64,000 nt of DNA from Sabellastarte sp. h YS-2021 (GCA_964017235.1 OZ024936.1:93594537-93658536); one strand, 5' to 3'. Numbered from the stretch's first letter, positions 34,501 to 42,355 are shown. Numbers and translations: made by a program. Notes: generated by a model from the sequence alone, not told the origin.

Positions 34501-36850
34501 GATAAAAGGAAGAAATGATTCAATTTTGGGAGTGATCTGGATCACTATCTGGACCTTTTGGATCCATGAAATGTAATTTTAAGGATAGATAACTCAAAAA
34601 GGTATGGACGGATTTTGATGAAATTTTAAGGATATGTGCTCCCTTGGCGGAGGTCTGCGCTCTCCGAGTGCTCTTGTTTCTATTGTGTTCAAAACGAACA
34701 TAATGTTACTCTATGATATTGTTAAATTAGAGATGTATTAAATTAGAAATGTAATGTAAGAGTATGTTAATTGTTTTATTTTCACACAGGAATGGTTATT
34801 GCTATTGGACTATCAAATCTTCAATTTGTCGATTTGAATTCTTCAAGAAATCAGTTTGTTCTTGCTATTTCTTTGTTCATGGGTATAACAGTAGCTGAGT
34901 GGACACAGATGCATCAAGACAACATAAAAACAGGTAGGTACTATAGGCTTTACTATACAGTTTTCATTTTAAAATGTGTAAACAAAATACATGAACATTA
35001 AATACTTTTTCAGGAATACCCACTACAAAGTTACATAATAGTTACATACATGAATATATGAAGAATAACTTACTTTAACAGTTTTATAATATATTTATTG
35101 TATTACATTAATTTATAATTTACATTTAACCATAATTTTGTCACAATATATGAACTTTTTATGTTGTTCTTCAATTTTATAATTACACCAACAAGTTGTT
35201 TATTTTCATTCTTGTATTTCTTTACATCTCAGCTAATAGATAAATGTTTATTAAAAACTGTAAATGAAGATGATAGTGTACTTTGAGCGTGATGCAAATA
35301 AATAAATAAATACATTTATTATCCAGAAAAACAATTAATTTGGACTAATTATATGACCATATCTGACCAATTAATGTATCAATAACATAAACGGCAGCAA
35401 ACAATGACATGAATTTATGGTTTTTAAACATTTTCTTATAAATACAAGGCCTAAAACGTGATATTTTTAACTAACTACATGTGTTATGAAGACATACTTT
35501 TAATGCAATACAATGTGAGGCAAATAATGAGATAAAACTAATGAACCAAAAATTGGTTAATATTTTCAATGTTACATCCTTTTTGTGGCTACAATGCTCA
35601 TACAGAAATAAATTATAATTCATAAATTGCTTGTATTTATACTTTGTTTTTATTTTCTGTAGGGATAGGAATGATAGATGACTTACTCATTATTTTACTC
35701 AGTACAAGCATGTTTGTGGGAGGTGTTATAGCTCTTTTATTTGACAACACTTTGCCAGGTACAGATATATTTTCTTTAAATATAGATCCTTGCAAATTCT
35801 GTTTTCAAAAAAAAGTTTGTTAAATAACTGTACTTTCTTTTGCATTCTATTATAGGAATATATCACTCAAAAACCGTCCAAATGCAGAATTTTAGCACGG
35901 GTGGCGTTCTCAACGCACGAAGGTGAAGCCTGAGTGCTTTGACAGTGCCACCCGTGCTAAAATTCTGCGTTTGGACGGTTTTTGAGTGATATATTCCTAT
36001 TCTAACATGACTGTTTAAAATAAAATACCTAAAACACTTGTAAGATTAACAAAAATTATCGAAGTGACCACAATAGGGCGCCGCCATGTTGGCTGTTCCA
36101 TCAATTGAACAGGGATGCTTTTTTTTCTCCTAAAATATAATATAATAAATTTTTTCTGTTTATTTTCTTTTACATTTGAAAGAATTGTTATTTTAAAAGA
36201 AATGATCCTTTTTACAAACATTTTACACAGTAACTAATGTAAATAACAAAACCGGAAACATTTCCTTCTGTTTATTTGAAATGCATCCGGAAGATGATGC
36301 AACAGCCTTCATGTTGATTCAGAATTTTCGACGGTTGAGGAATCGCTCTCGACCAATCAGAATGATGGACACATCCATGTCATGTTAAAATCTTAATTTT
36401 GCTATTTCTAATTCAGAAACTGCTAAGTTACTTCTTGAGATTTTTCTTTGAAAACATACAATTACCTCTGTGAGCAATGTCTCTATAGTCTAACTTTGAA
36501 GCTTTAACTGGTGAGAAAAAAATTGAAACATTGTTCTTACAGGTTTATCAAATACTTTATTTGTGTATCTTATCAAAAAGTATGAATAAAGTGTGAACTC
36601 TAGACTAGTCACAAACTTTCAGATTTACATGTTCTTCATGTGACATTCTATTTATTTAGGCTGCAAGAGCAACTATGCAAAATCTGGGAGTCAGGAAATG
36701 AATGCAGAGTCAACAGCTTCAGAAGCTAAATATAGTGATTTCATGAAGGTGTATGACCTGCCTGTGTGGACAAGAAGAGTGTCCAAGTTAAAGATTTTTA
36801 AATGTTTACCTATATGTCCTGTCCATGAAAAGAATAAAGACAGACTATAA
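19465..36850 (+). CDS. SLC23-family nucleobase/ascorbate transporter gene (NCS2), core exons not found
   Basis: Multi-exon gene for a plasma-membrane permease of the NCS2/SLC23 family, which moves nucleobases or ascorbate, often with sodium. Exons seen: 19465-19552, 20364-20500, 31699-31856, 32566-32669, 34211-34340, 34790-34933, 35663-35758 and 36660-36850 (stop TAA 36848-36850). Diagnostic pieces are the TM1 'LLGLQH' motif across the second and third exons, the family signature QNVGLVSLTK, and the well-conserved GLSNLQFVDLNSSRN. Phases match at every junction except 31856/32566 (two bases left over, two supplied). There, about 235 residues between 'GVR' and 'GIFMEGL', covering mid-protein helices, have no exon in the 709 bp available. 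So the gene is deleted, mis-assembled or a pseudogene; the rest is clean. The start codon is not certain. Whether it carries ascorbate or nucleobases cannot be told. Confidence 0.85.
19926..20295. mobile_element. 370-bp palindromic MITE, CWGGGGC-ended, in the SLC23 intron
   Basis: Inverted ends CAGGGGCCGGTTTCACGAAGCCTC... and ...GAGGCTTGCGTGAAACCAGCCCCAG. The interior repeats short foldbacks (CCTTCAAGG, CTTTAAGG, TTCAATTTCAAGG) and a run of 13 C. It lies wholly in the intron between exons 19465-19552 and 20364-20500. No transposase. Confidence 0.75.
20364..20500 (+). CDS. SLC23 gene, exon into transmembrane helix 1
   Basis: Acceptor ACCCAAACAG, donor CAG|GTAAAT. Forty-five full codons end with IYGITDVPQIFTSLLLGLQ, matching the IxDVPPWYxxxLLGLQ entry to TM1 in SLC23 proteins. 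Enters after two bases of a split Gly codon and leaves in phase 0. Confidence 0.85.
20501..21695. other. intron sequence, nothing recognised
   Basis: First part of the 11.2 kb SLC23 intron. Small frames at 20584-20820 and 20877-21083 have no family resemblance. Confidence 0.45.
21696..21951. mobile_element. 256-bp MITE, CTGGGGYGGTATTYACTAA ends, in the SLC23 intron
   Basis: Inverted ends CTGGGGTGGTATTTACTAAC ... and the reverse of GTTAGTGAATACCGCCCCAG. Inner arms share repeated TAGTCTTAGTCC. Similar end logic to the MITEs at 19926 and 41197. No coding capacity. Confidence 0.75.
21952..22628. other. intron sequence, nothing recognised
   Basis: AT-rich, no repeat partner in the window. Confidence 0.4.
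22629..22967 (-). mobile_element. fragment of a LINE C-terminus
   Basis: An open minus-strand frame of about 112 codons contains CPAYNEIRQELYTEI and, about 45 residues on, LVKAWLKREE. This is the CPxYxxIRxxLF ... (A/C)(F/W)xxRE pattern at the zinc-knuckle end of LINE polymerases. The remainder of the element is not in the window; the frame ends close to the Ngaro-like element at 23043. Confidence 0.45.
23043..24527 (-). repeat. terminal unit 1 (1485 bp) of the Ngaro-like element
   Basis: On the + strand it starts CAGTCCCCAAGAACC and ends GTAGTGGAGCA. It contains B (23043-23602), a 707-bp centre C and A (24310-24527). C carries six CAATTGCA(A/G) motifs at 23825, 23908, 23924, 23966, 24005 and 24063. 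Differs from unit 2 mainly by 3 bp (GATTATAAG against GATAAG). Confidence 0.9.
24528..26009 (-). repeat. terminal unit 2 (1482 bp) of the Ngaro-like element
   Basis: Head-to-tail neighbour of unit 1 with the same B-C-A order (+ strand) and A at 25792-26009. The junctions between units read TGGAGCA|CAGTCCCC. Confidence 0.9.
26010..26569 (-). repeat. B1 segment (560 bp) next to the recombinase gene
   Basis: Matches 23043-23602 and 24528-25084 up to the point where the coding part of the element begins. With the adjacent A it forms the internal B1-A2 junction typical of split direct repeats. Confidence 0.88.
26579..27613 (-). CDS. tyrosine recombinase of the Ngaro-like element
   Basis: A 344-codon open frame. 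The C-terminal two-thirds have the lambda-integrase-type fold signature: an Arg in SFLRLSNI, HSFRRSG (HxxR), then HGTW and a Tyr in WRYLIQ, so the R-H-R-H-Y set is present. The N-terminal part (FRPNTQRNYDSMFSLFVGFC) is the SAM-like core-binding domain. In this family the enzyme joins a circular DNA copy to the target without a target duplication. The frame overlaps the end of the RT-RNase H gene by 32 bp. Confidence 0.88.
   Translation of the reverse strand: MTCCVLTGPYDLLSGLHPVAASLSSRAFHRAKSGFRPNTQRNYDSMFSLFVGFCVFLNIAFQQVTSEVILAFMEFLTGNGASYSSVANHVSAVKAMFGLYGLPLAMFDSPKIKLFIKSVQMNRPISVSMPSIIDISLLQKITQVCDSMYMGQIFKAIYLLAFYSFLRLSNIVPHASTQFDPSRHLARGDVILGKSSGKIIIKWSKTIQTRDRVKIIDLPFLQHSPLCPIMALRVLLSLIPSGNNSPLFQIKNHSKWSVLTDSKVRYHFKLVLKKLGLGSSSLTFHSFRRSGASYVFNKHVRLQDIKSHGTWTSDSVWRYLIQDSSTSSAVALAFQSTLSSSTST
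27582..30014 (-). CDS. reverse transcriptase-RNase H of the Ngaro-like element
   Basis: An 810-codon open frame. The first 210 residues are a low-complexity Ser/Asn/Val-rich leader. The reverse transcriptase occupies about residues 370-600 (REKPDSENRRVIVDLSWP, LYKVDISRAFRHI, INYIDDLIGFG). RNase H follows at about 655-790 (QVDASLQGLGG, LEMLNVYLALRIW, FECDNQAVV, HLPGIQNTVADLLSRW), keeping the D-E-D-D residues. There is no methyltransferase or hydrolase domain after RNase H, which fits Ngaro/PAT better than DIRS proper. Confidence 0.88.
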   Translation of the reverse strand: MPKNCDEKIVTTRVIYNSKFRFVNKRQANKNIRRNVSQTGTSDGVNSVANISRAKTNSSPKQLCHVVQDRCYSVPVKNQFDALDTDIDSHIDSSDSIHSHVENKVEKSRKVRVNSTSVLGKHTDEKINFISESEGKSVAVHDIAVNNGVVVDMLNDTGTNKHCEPDHSHSFPAANNGVVTKNATNVDTEPCSSREIPSPVVDQYIPDFCEKVPLWDCKLAKQEQLREAASVPDFQNWKAQNKFLFGFIPLSPLVGVKNWEENGKIQSPIEAHRQISASGVYNFQKERLLLESQLNSQAWEKHLQNYWDWQLVQYIKFGFPLDVQPNADLTCDWSNHKSATLFPSHVDTYLQEERSFNAMHGPFTEKPFKNLHCSPFLTREKPDSENRRVIVDLSWPKGNSVNDFVDSDHYMGTKFMLTFPSIDDITSQITRLGRGCLLYKVDISRAFRHIKMDPSDYQKLGLNWDGFYFDSCLPFGFKHGSKIFQRTSDAVRFIMNKQNYDIINYIDDLIGFGLPSTVYDSFQYLCDLLQELGLTISKKKLVPPSTLVTCLGVQIDTVQGTIAVPPEKLQKIMHMCTAWENRSRVRKRDLQSLLGSLMHITKCVKSSRSFLNRMLQNLRNAKNADIVELNEEFYKDLTWFKNFLPHFNGVCLYNHQLLQGIVQVDASLQGLGGRWNNCVYSLQIPLGMDNLGIVQLEMLNVYLALRIWAKYWAGRRVRFECDNQAVVTVLKTGRTRDPVLAAYARNIQMLASVFDIEVTVIHLPGIQNTVADLLSRWPTVTDNMVKLKQYIASPQWVPVHLDMLRIDWTI
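30032..31090 (-). CDS. gag-like protein of the Ngaro-like element
   Basis: A 352-codon open frame just upstream of the RT gene (17 bp apart). An N-terminal CxxC knuckle (FHCHKCDTKHQRPVG) is followed by a Ser/Lys-rich coiled region, a conserved core (FKSQRSVNDEVTVKFKIPWP, VFQWVSGFARIAQ, WKDTQGLDRVRRAHAQK) and a C-terminal Cys/His cluster (CKFFQIGTCSHAKDH, HVCTHCQGFHAAKDC). It probably packages the RNA. It aligns along its length with the gag at 53550. Confidence 0.85.
   Translation of the reverse strand: MGRQKYFHCHKCDTKHQRPVGQKCTVVVGPPKGHSDLDTSNSSIDSVEPTASTSSVGTSDTNALLLKEMKNLSSQMNSMEKRLSSTEKKLQDAFTPDEHHSKAKHLKKKVPAVPQSSSSDDDSSDAEMVMPSKKFIKEDPKLQKKVKERMDELKKINDRDLQGKFKSQRSVNDEVTVKFKIPWPQNQVLSGSTRSRPSYDQLNVFQWVSGFARIAQDESDMEVKNSMLEYLADLMEDAQDFSWASAKAAHAVALCRMEDGKLTWKDTQGLDRVRRAHAQKNITSSSTNGTNNKSQKNFKELGFICKFFQIGTCSHAKDHISAGRKYRHVCTHCQGFHAAKDCKKSEKKPKNE
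31091..31383 (-). other. leader of the Ngaro-like element with strong hairpins
   Basis: Between A1 and gag. ACTTTGTC-A-GACAAAGT (31165-31181) is a perfect hairpin. GCTTATAAT (31192-31200) pairs with ATTATAAGC (31259-31267), and between them GACGGT pairs with ACCGTC, giving a nested stem. Function unknown. Confidence 0.6.
31384..31601 (-). repeat. A1 terminal repeat (218 bp) of the Ngaro-like element
   Basis: Matches 24310-24527 and 25792-26009 without visible difference. Outer edge TGGAGCA|TAATATG; the opposite outer edge is TACTG|CAGTCCCC at 23043. The flanks show no duplication. Confidence 0.9.
31699..31856 (+). CDS. SLC23 gene, TM1-TM2 exon
   Basis: Acceptor TATATTTCAG, donor GAG|GTAAAG. 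Encodes HFLAMFFSNLGISVIIS...SIIQVLLGV plus two bases. The first residue completes the TM1 'QH' motif with the preceding exon. FFTSGLCSIIQVLLGVR corresponds to FxxVGITTLLQTxxGxR in vertebrate SVCTs. Leaves in phase 2. Confidence 0.88.
31857..32565. other. short intron where core exons are expected but absent
   Basis: Seven hundred AT-rich bases with no frame resembling the 'LPxxQGxxFAFL ... ESIGDYYACA' core of the family. Includes a (TA)n microsatellite near 32430. Confidence 0.6.
32566..32669 (+). CDS. SLC23 gene, NCS2 signature exon
   Basis: Acceptor GAACACAG, donor AAAG|GTAATA. Encodes IFMEGLGSFVAGVIG, then GTTSYSQNVGLVSLTK. QNVGLVSLTK fits the family signature [QEP]-N-x-G-x(4)-T-[RKG], with Q where the vertebrate ascorbate carriers have P. 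Needs one base from the previous exon to complete a Gly codon. Confidence 0.9.
32670..34210. other. SLC23 intron
   Basis: AT-rich intron, no repeat or gene recognised. Confidence 0.5.
34211..34340 (+). CDS. SLC23 gene, exon with two membrane helices
   Basis: Acceptor TATTTCCCAG, donor TTTG|GTCTGT. Encodes VASRAVSFYAAGIMI, FNKFGVVFVTIPLPVIGAA and FFLLF, matching KVGSRRVxxxxAxxMxxLGxxGKFxAxFxxxPxPxxG in the family. Leaves in phase 1. Confidence 0.9.
34364..34680. mobile_element. repeat element right behind a splice donor
   Basis: Ends with inverted ACCTCTGCCAAGG (34371-34383) and CCTTGGCGGAGGT (34642-34654). The interior has two direct copies of a 45 bp block containing GGATTTTGATGAAATTTT (34459-34503, 34587-34632). 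The sequence looks like a dispersed family known from several marine invertebrate genomes, though I cannot name it. It begins about 25 bp after the donor at 34341. Confidence 0.55.
34790..34933 (+). CDS. SLC23 gene, GLSNLQFVDLNSSRN exon
   Basis: Acceptor TTCACACAG, donor ACAG|GTAGGT. Encodes MVIAIGLSNLQFVDLNSSRN, then QFVLAISLFMGITVAEW and a hydrophilic loop. This is the best conserved block of the gene against SVCT1/2. Phase 1 to phase 1. Confidence 0.92.
34934..35662. other. SLC23 intron
   Basis: AT-rich; no feature recognised. Confidence 0.5.
35663..35758 (+). CDS. SLC23 gene, last-helices exon
   Basis: Acceptor TTTCTGTAG, donor CCAG|GTACAG. Encodes IGMIDDLLIILLSTSMFVGG and VIALLFDNTLPG, matching the VLLTTxMFVGGxxAFxLDNTxPG end of SLC23 proteins. 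Confidence 0.92.
35853..35999. mobile_element. 147-bp hairpin element in the SLC23 intron
   Basis: Two 53 bp arms, TAGGAATATATCACTC... to ...TTTTAGCACGGGTGGC and its reverse complement (35853-35905, 35947-35999), differ at a single base and surround a 41 bp loop. The intron RNA would form a very stable stem. Probably a MITE; family not recognised. Confidence 0.75.
36000..36659. other. SLC23 intron
   Basis: No exon. A GC-richer patch at about 36060-36120 (GGGCGCCGCCATG) and one near 36290-36360 stand out from the AT-rich background but match nothing recognised. Confidence 0.4.
36660..36850 (+). CDS. SLC23 gene, terminal exon (cytoplasmic C-terminus)
   Basis: Acceptor TTTATTTAG, then 63 codons to TAA at 36848-36850. 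Encodes a hydrophilic tail with KVYDLPVWTRRVSKLKIFKCLPICP, resembling the YxLPFxxxxIxxxxxxxYxPxxP ending of SVCTs. The 3' UTR probably continues to an AATAAA near 37250, past a SINE. Confidence 0.85.
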
Positions 36851-37024
36851 ACATAAAAATAATATGAATATGTTCCTAATGGGTGAAGTTATTTAATCAA
36901 TAACCAAATTATTTAATTAATTAATTGTTCGTGATTGTGAAGGAATATACAAAAAAGTACTGTGGCATTTTACATCAATATCAGATCTGTATATCAATAT
37001 TATTATATCAATATATGTATGTGT

Positions 37025-37131
37025 TTATTTTGTTTATTTGGGGTTTAACGTCGCTTTCAACACTGTACAGGTCATATCACGACGGGTAGTTGGAAGGGCA
37101 GAGGAAACCAGTACATAGAGTTCGCTAGGGT
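37025..37131 (-). mobile_element. 5'-truncated SINE in the SLC23 3' flank
   Basis: 107 bp of the SINE 3' half on the - strand, flanked by a perfect 15 bp duplication AATATATGTATGTGT (37010-37024 and 37132-37146). Confidence 0.85.
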
Positions 37132-37289
37132 AATATATGTATGTGTGGCGTGTCTCCGTTAGGGAAGTACTGTTTTTGAAAATTGGTTACCATTATTCCA
37201 AAAATTCATTATACTCACTCTACGTCTGCCTCAGTGCTATTGTTGAAAGAATAAATAAAATTACCTCTTTAAACTCCCCCTTTTGATAT

Positions 37290-40200
37290 AATTGTTTGAT
37301 AATTACATATGCAAACTGTCCATTTTATCATTTCATCCCCTTTTATCGCTCACATTTCCCCATTATTGGGACCATCACTCTCACAATTCACACTCACTAA
37401 CCACTCTAATCCCCATATTTTATGGCCAGTTTCTAACTTTCAACCCCACCAAGATCTCAAATATGATATTCCTATGTTTTTTACTGGCAATCCAACCAGT
37501 CACTGCTGCATATCAGCACCACAGTAACTCAGGCATTCAGTGTCCTGATGTTGTCAGTTTCTACCCCTTCAAACCCCCCAACACCACTTTTTGTCTACAT
37601 TTTATCATCAAATCCTCAATGTCAATTCCATCATCCCTACCACCTTTCCGTCTTTTCATCCTACTCCTGCTTGCTGGTGACATAAACCCAAACCCAAGAC
37701 CACTCAGGTGTCCAAAGGTCACCTATGGAAATATTAGGTCAATACCCAACAAATATTCTGCCATTGCAAAATTTATTTCTGATAATGACACTGATCTCTT
37801 CTCCATGTCCAAGACTTGGATTAGATTTGACAAGTGCAAATCTTTCCCAAATCACCCCACCAGGCTGCAATCTCTATCAACAGCCATGAGAGGTCTGTTG
37901 TGGTGGAGGATAGGGCTTTTTCATCAAACATGGCTTGGATCCTTCGTTGTTCAAACAAAGACCTGCACTACCTTTAAAAATTTCATCATCAAGATATCCC
38001 TTCACAAAGACTCCTTCTACTTTCTGAATATACATAGACCACCGTCCTCCAGTACCACATCCTTTTTTGAACAGTTTTAGTCACTTCTGGAGGATATTCA
38101 TCACACCACAGAAAGTCTGGTAATCTGGTAACTTCAATTTTCACCTTGCAACAGCATGTTCAAATTCAAAAACCTTTCATTCATTCATTGATTCATTTGA
38201 TTGAATTCAGAAAGTTAACTTCCCAACTCACATTCATGGACATACACTTGACCTAGTTTTAACCAAATTCAACAATGACAATATTTCCAATGTCCATACC
38301 ACTTTCCAACCATTTTTCAATGGTCTAAATCTCTCAACCCCCATATCCCAAACTAATGCTACTGTTACCTTTCATAAATACCATAAATTGATACAGGGAA
38401 ATTAAAAACACATCTTCTCAATTCTGAACTACTTAATAATCCATCCAAGGAAGACGGCACTCTCAATGAACAATATCACACAACTTTGTCTACCCTTATC
38501 GACAAACATGCACCACCACATACCAAACATACCAAGGCGTAGTGCATCCCAGGATGGGTTAACGAAACGGTAAATGCGGCAAAAGAGACCAAGCATTTGT
38601 TTGAATGTATTTGGCCCCGAAATAAATCTACCTTCAATAGATCTCAATACATGCAAAAAGTCCACCAGTACAATGAAATCTGCATGCAGGCTACATCTGA
38701 ATTCCTTAAAGCAAAAATTAGGACACTTACCTTGTTCAAGAGAGGCATTGATTATTGAAGTGATGGGGTTGATGAGCATATCCAGATATTCAAGAAAAGT
38801 GGGCCAAGGGTCAAGGGAACATGATTTAGTTGGAGAGTCTTTTATGATTTTGGTAACTTGATCTTCAGCTACAGTAGAGAAAAAGGCAAACATGGGTGGA
38901 GGAGAGTATGGGGTGATGTGTTGGAAATTCAGTTAAATAGAGAAAGTCGATTGTATTTTGTCAATTTTTTCTGTAAAGAACTCCACAAATCTGTCAGCCA
39001 AAAGCTGAGGGGGATTTATCGATGGGAGGATCTTTGCTGGGATTCTATGTAACACATCACCCAGGACTCGCCATAATTTTTGTGGATTGTGGTAATTGTC
39101 CCGAATTTTTGCTTTAATGTGTCACATACCTGTTTTTAAGCAGACCCATGTAACCCTAATCCTCAAAAATCATACTTAGACAAAGTAGTTTTCAAAAATT
39201 ACAGGCCTGTCTCCAATGTAAACTTTATTTCAAAGGTGCTTGAAAGGGTAGTAGCAGCCCTGCTACAAATTCACCTTGATGAAGCTGGCCTGATGACTGC
39301 CTTCCTTTGGGCTTATAGACAACACCATTTTACGGAAAGTGCCCTGCTTAATATTCACAATGATATTCTTCTCAGTATGGACAAAGGGTCAGTTACAGCC
39401 CTTACCCTTCTAGATCTCTCCTCCCAGTTCGATACCATTGACCACACCATTCTCCTGGACAGACTTAATGGTTACTATGGAATCAGTGAACTGACACTTG
39501 GCTGGTTCAAATCATACCTGTTGGGAAGTAGGCAGCACACTCTCACATCCTGTTGGCCTCCAGTATGGGGTCCCCCAGGGCTCTGTCCTTGGTCCAATTA
39601 TTTTTTCTCTCAACACTAACCCAATCAGCTCAATCATTCACTCTCAGAGTAGTATTAAGTACCATTTCTACGCCAATGACACCCAATTATATATTGCACT
39701 CTCTCCAGCAAATTTCTCTCACTCTATACAAAAACTAAAGAATTGCATAAACAACATTCAAAATTTCATGTTCACAAATAAATTAAAACTCAACCCTGAC
39801 AAAACCGAGTTCATTTTGATAGGTTCAAAAAACAACCATAAACAACTTCTTCCTGACTTTTCAGTCAATATTCTTGGTAATCAGGTCTCACCAGCACAAA
39901 GTGTCAAGAACTTCAGAGTGGTGTTTGATTCCAATTTCACCTTCTGTGATCATGTGTCACAGGTCATAAAATGCACTATAGTTCATGCGAGAGATCTCTA
40001 CATAATTCGCCCCCTTCTAGCCCTTAAAACGTCAGTTCTTCAAGCAAATGCTTTGGTGATCAGCAAATTGGACTACTGCAATTCCCTGTTCTTAAGACTC
40101 ACTGATTTTGAGTTAAGGAGATTACAGCTAGTGCAAAACTCACTCTGAAGGGTTGTCACCCATTCCTCAAAATTTTCTTACATCACCTCTCAACGGAAAA

Positions 40201-40662
40201 ACTCCATTGGCTTCCAGTCAGGTACAGGGTACAATTCAGAATAGGCCTTATTACATACAAAATCCTCAACCAAGGTCAACCTGTTTACCTAAGAGAATTA
40301 ATTCATCCCTACACTTCTTCCAGAAATACTAGGCGTAGCACCCCTATGCTCAAGTTCCTTCATACCCCCACTTTTGACTGTAGAGTTCATAAATCAATTA
40401 AATACTTCTCTAATTCTTTTAGTCACTACACCCCAGTTCTTTGGAACTCTTTTCCCTTACAAATAACAAACAGTCCCTCTGTCCAAAACCCAACTTAGTC
40501 TCCTTCCCTCTCGGTCTCAGCTACAACTCTGAAATACTGACCTTGAATGCCCTCGACTCTCCTTATTAAAAATGATTTTTGTTAACTAACGCACTGATTT
40601 CCCCTTAGTGTGGAAGATATTGTGCCTGCAAAGCAATTGATTAGATTAGATTGTTAATAAGT
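37290..40662 (+). mobile_element. CR1/L2-type LINE, decayed, with an internal inversion
   Basis: In order on the + strand: a hydrophobic leader ending in LLLLAGDINPNPRP (37656-37700), the usual pre-endonuclease motif of CR1/L2-group LINEs; endonuclease start TYGNIRSIPNKYSAI at 37720; reverse transcriptase from about 39180 (YRPVSNVNFISKVLER, FYANDTQLYIAL at 39670, KLKLNPDKTEFILIG at 39780); and the C-terminal region (KLDYCNSLFLRL, LHWLPVRYR) to about 40480. A 3' UTR ends in GATTAGATTAGATT. Frames are broken at least six times, the active-site Asp pair reads YAND, and one segment is inverted. Dead copy. Confidence 0.8.
38719..39120 (-). repeat. inverted 400-bp segment of the LINE
   Basis: On the - strand this segment reads as the expected LINE sequence between the endonuclease and RT cores (AKIRDNYHNPQKLWRVLGD, then EDQVTKIIKDSPTKSCSLDP, TSIINASLEQGKCP). 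The + strand LINE stops before it (SEFLKAKI) and resumes after it (acctgttttt...). TTAAAGCAAAAATT at 38706-38719 is repeated inverted at 39104-39117. Confidence 0.8.
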
Positions 40663-41196
40663 CTTGATTACATGTCTTGTGTTATATTCCCAACAAACAG
40701 TCTGATTAGTTTATTTTTATTAATCTAAAGTGCATATAAAAATGAATATAGCATACTTTGGTTACAATTCATCAACATAGCTTTGCACAAGTTATGCATT
40801 AAATTTTAACAGAATTTAAAATTATTAGCAATTTTTAAAACAACAATAATAATAAACAAATAAGTCAAAGAAGGGATATTCAAGCTTTCAGACTATTATT
40901 TGTTTTAAATTTCCTCTTCTTTTGTTGAAAATATTTATATATTTGAATTGCTTTCATTAAGATGTTCTGCTCATTTCAGGTGGTCAAAAAGTGTACATTT
41001 GTTAGGATTAAACTATAGACAAGTATTTCTCAGGTAATTGATAATGCCAAAGAATTATAAATTAATTCAAAATCACTTCCTTAATTACTCATATTTTTCT
41101 CTTGTAAATATCAACAAAATAAATAGAATTTATAATGATCACTCAAAGTTCAAGCTTTATGTTGCCCTTCAATACTCCGGTCAAAAATAAGAACAC
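40663..41196. other. non-coding stretch
   Basis: AT-rich; no feature recognised. Confidence 0.4.
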
Positions 41197-41918
41197 CTGG
41201 GGCCGGTTTCATGAAAAGTCTCAAATTGAGCCAGACTCAAGGCTGAGTCAGGGTCTCAAATCTGAGACTTTTGTCTCGGCTGAGTTCTTGGCTCAAATGG
41301 ATTTCACAAAGGGTGGATCAGCTGAGACCAGTCTCAAGTTATGGTCTCAACTTTTTAATCTCATTTCATATATTTAGTGGGCTTATTTTTAGTTTAAAAA
41401 GTTATATTTCATGATTATTATCATTTGAAATATCTTTAATACTCATAATACAAAGAAATTATATGCTAATTTATTATTCTAAGTGATCCATAAGATTGAG
41501 ACTCAACTGAGGTTGAGTCTGGCTTTGAGTCCACCCTTGAGGTCTGTCACTTGATAATAGCCTATAAAGCATGTCAAATCTATTGACTTTTGTTATTAGT
41601 AAATATTGAATATGTGGCTGTAATTACAAAATAAAATGAAAATAGAAGATTTCAAGATTTATCAATTTCATTTTGGAACAAATTGTATCGCTTTATGTAT
41701 GTGTTTTTTGGCATCAAAGCTTGGACTCAAATTTGAGACACCTCCTTCATGGGCTCAAATTTGAGTCTGTGACTGAGCCAGGTCTCAAGTTGAGCTTGTT
41801 TGTGAAATGCATTGAGTCTGAGTTCACAGACTCAGCAAAATATTTCCAAAATTTAAGACAAAGTCTCAACTTTTGAGTCTGATTCAAGGCTTAAGTCTGT
41901 TCATGAAATCGGCCCCTG
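41197..41918. mobile_element. 722-bp MITE with CWGGGGCCG ends and TGAGTCT arrays
   Basis: Inverted ends CTGGGGCCGGTTTCATGAA ... and the reverse of TTCATGAAATCGGCCCCTG. Both subterminal regions (41215-41345 and 41715-41900) are packed with TTGAGTCT/AGACTCAA and TCTCAA motifs in both orientations; the centre is plain AT-rich DNA. No transposase frame. Confidence 0.75.
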
Positions 41919-42339
41919 TTTTCTGATCTTCCCCTATACTAATATTTCATTCTTTGATCTCGCCTTTACACTCCCAAATTAGAATTTCCCTCTTTTGTAT
42001 TACTAAACTCCCTCTTATATTATATTACAACTCTTCTTTCATTCGACAATATTCTCTTACATCATACTTTGGTAATATGGTTCTCAAAGTAAAAACAACA
42101 GTACATTCTAACTAACTGTCATGGCAAACCTTTTGGATATCAATTTAATTTATTTTTATTTATTTATTTATAACAATTGTGCTCTTGGCACATAGATATA
42201 TTTACATATACATACAGATATAAATACATGCATAAAAACAGATAAACGAATAAATGACAACAAATTTTAAAATATAAAAATTTTTAACAGTTGATAATAG
42301 TACATATTTTGCATGTAAGAAGTCAAACAGTAATATGAC
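41919..42339. other. non-coding stretch
   Basis: AT-rich with a TTTATTTATTTATTTAT run near 42150; no feature recognised. Confidence 0.4.
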
Positions 42340-42355
42340 CCTTTCAAACTTTTGT

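Noticed and set aside
38574-38861. Plus-strand frame of 95 codons inside the LINE
   Set aside because: It crosses the inversion breakpoint and is an accidental frame of LINE sequence.
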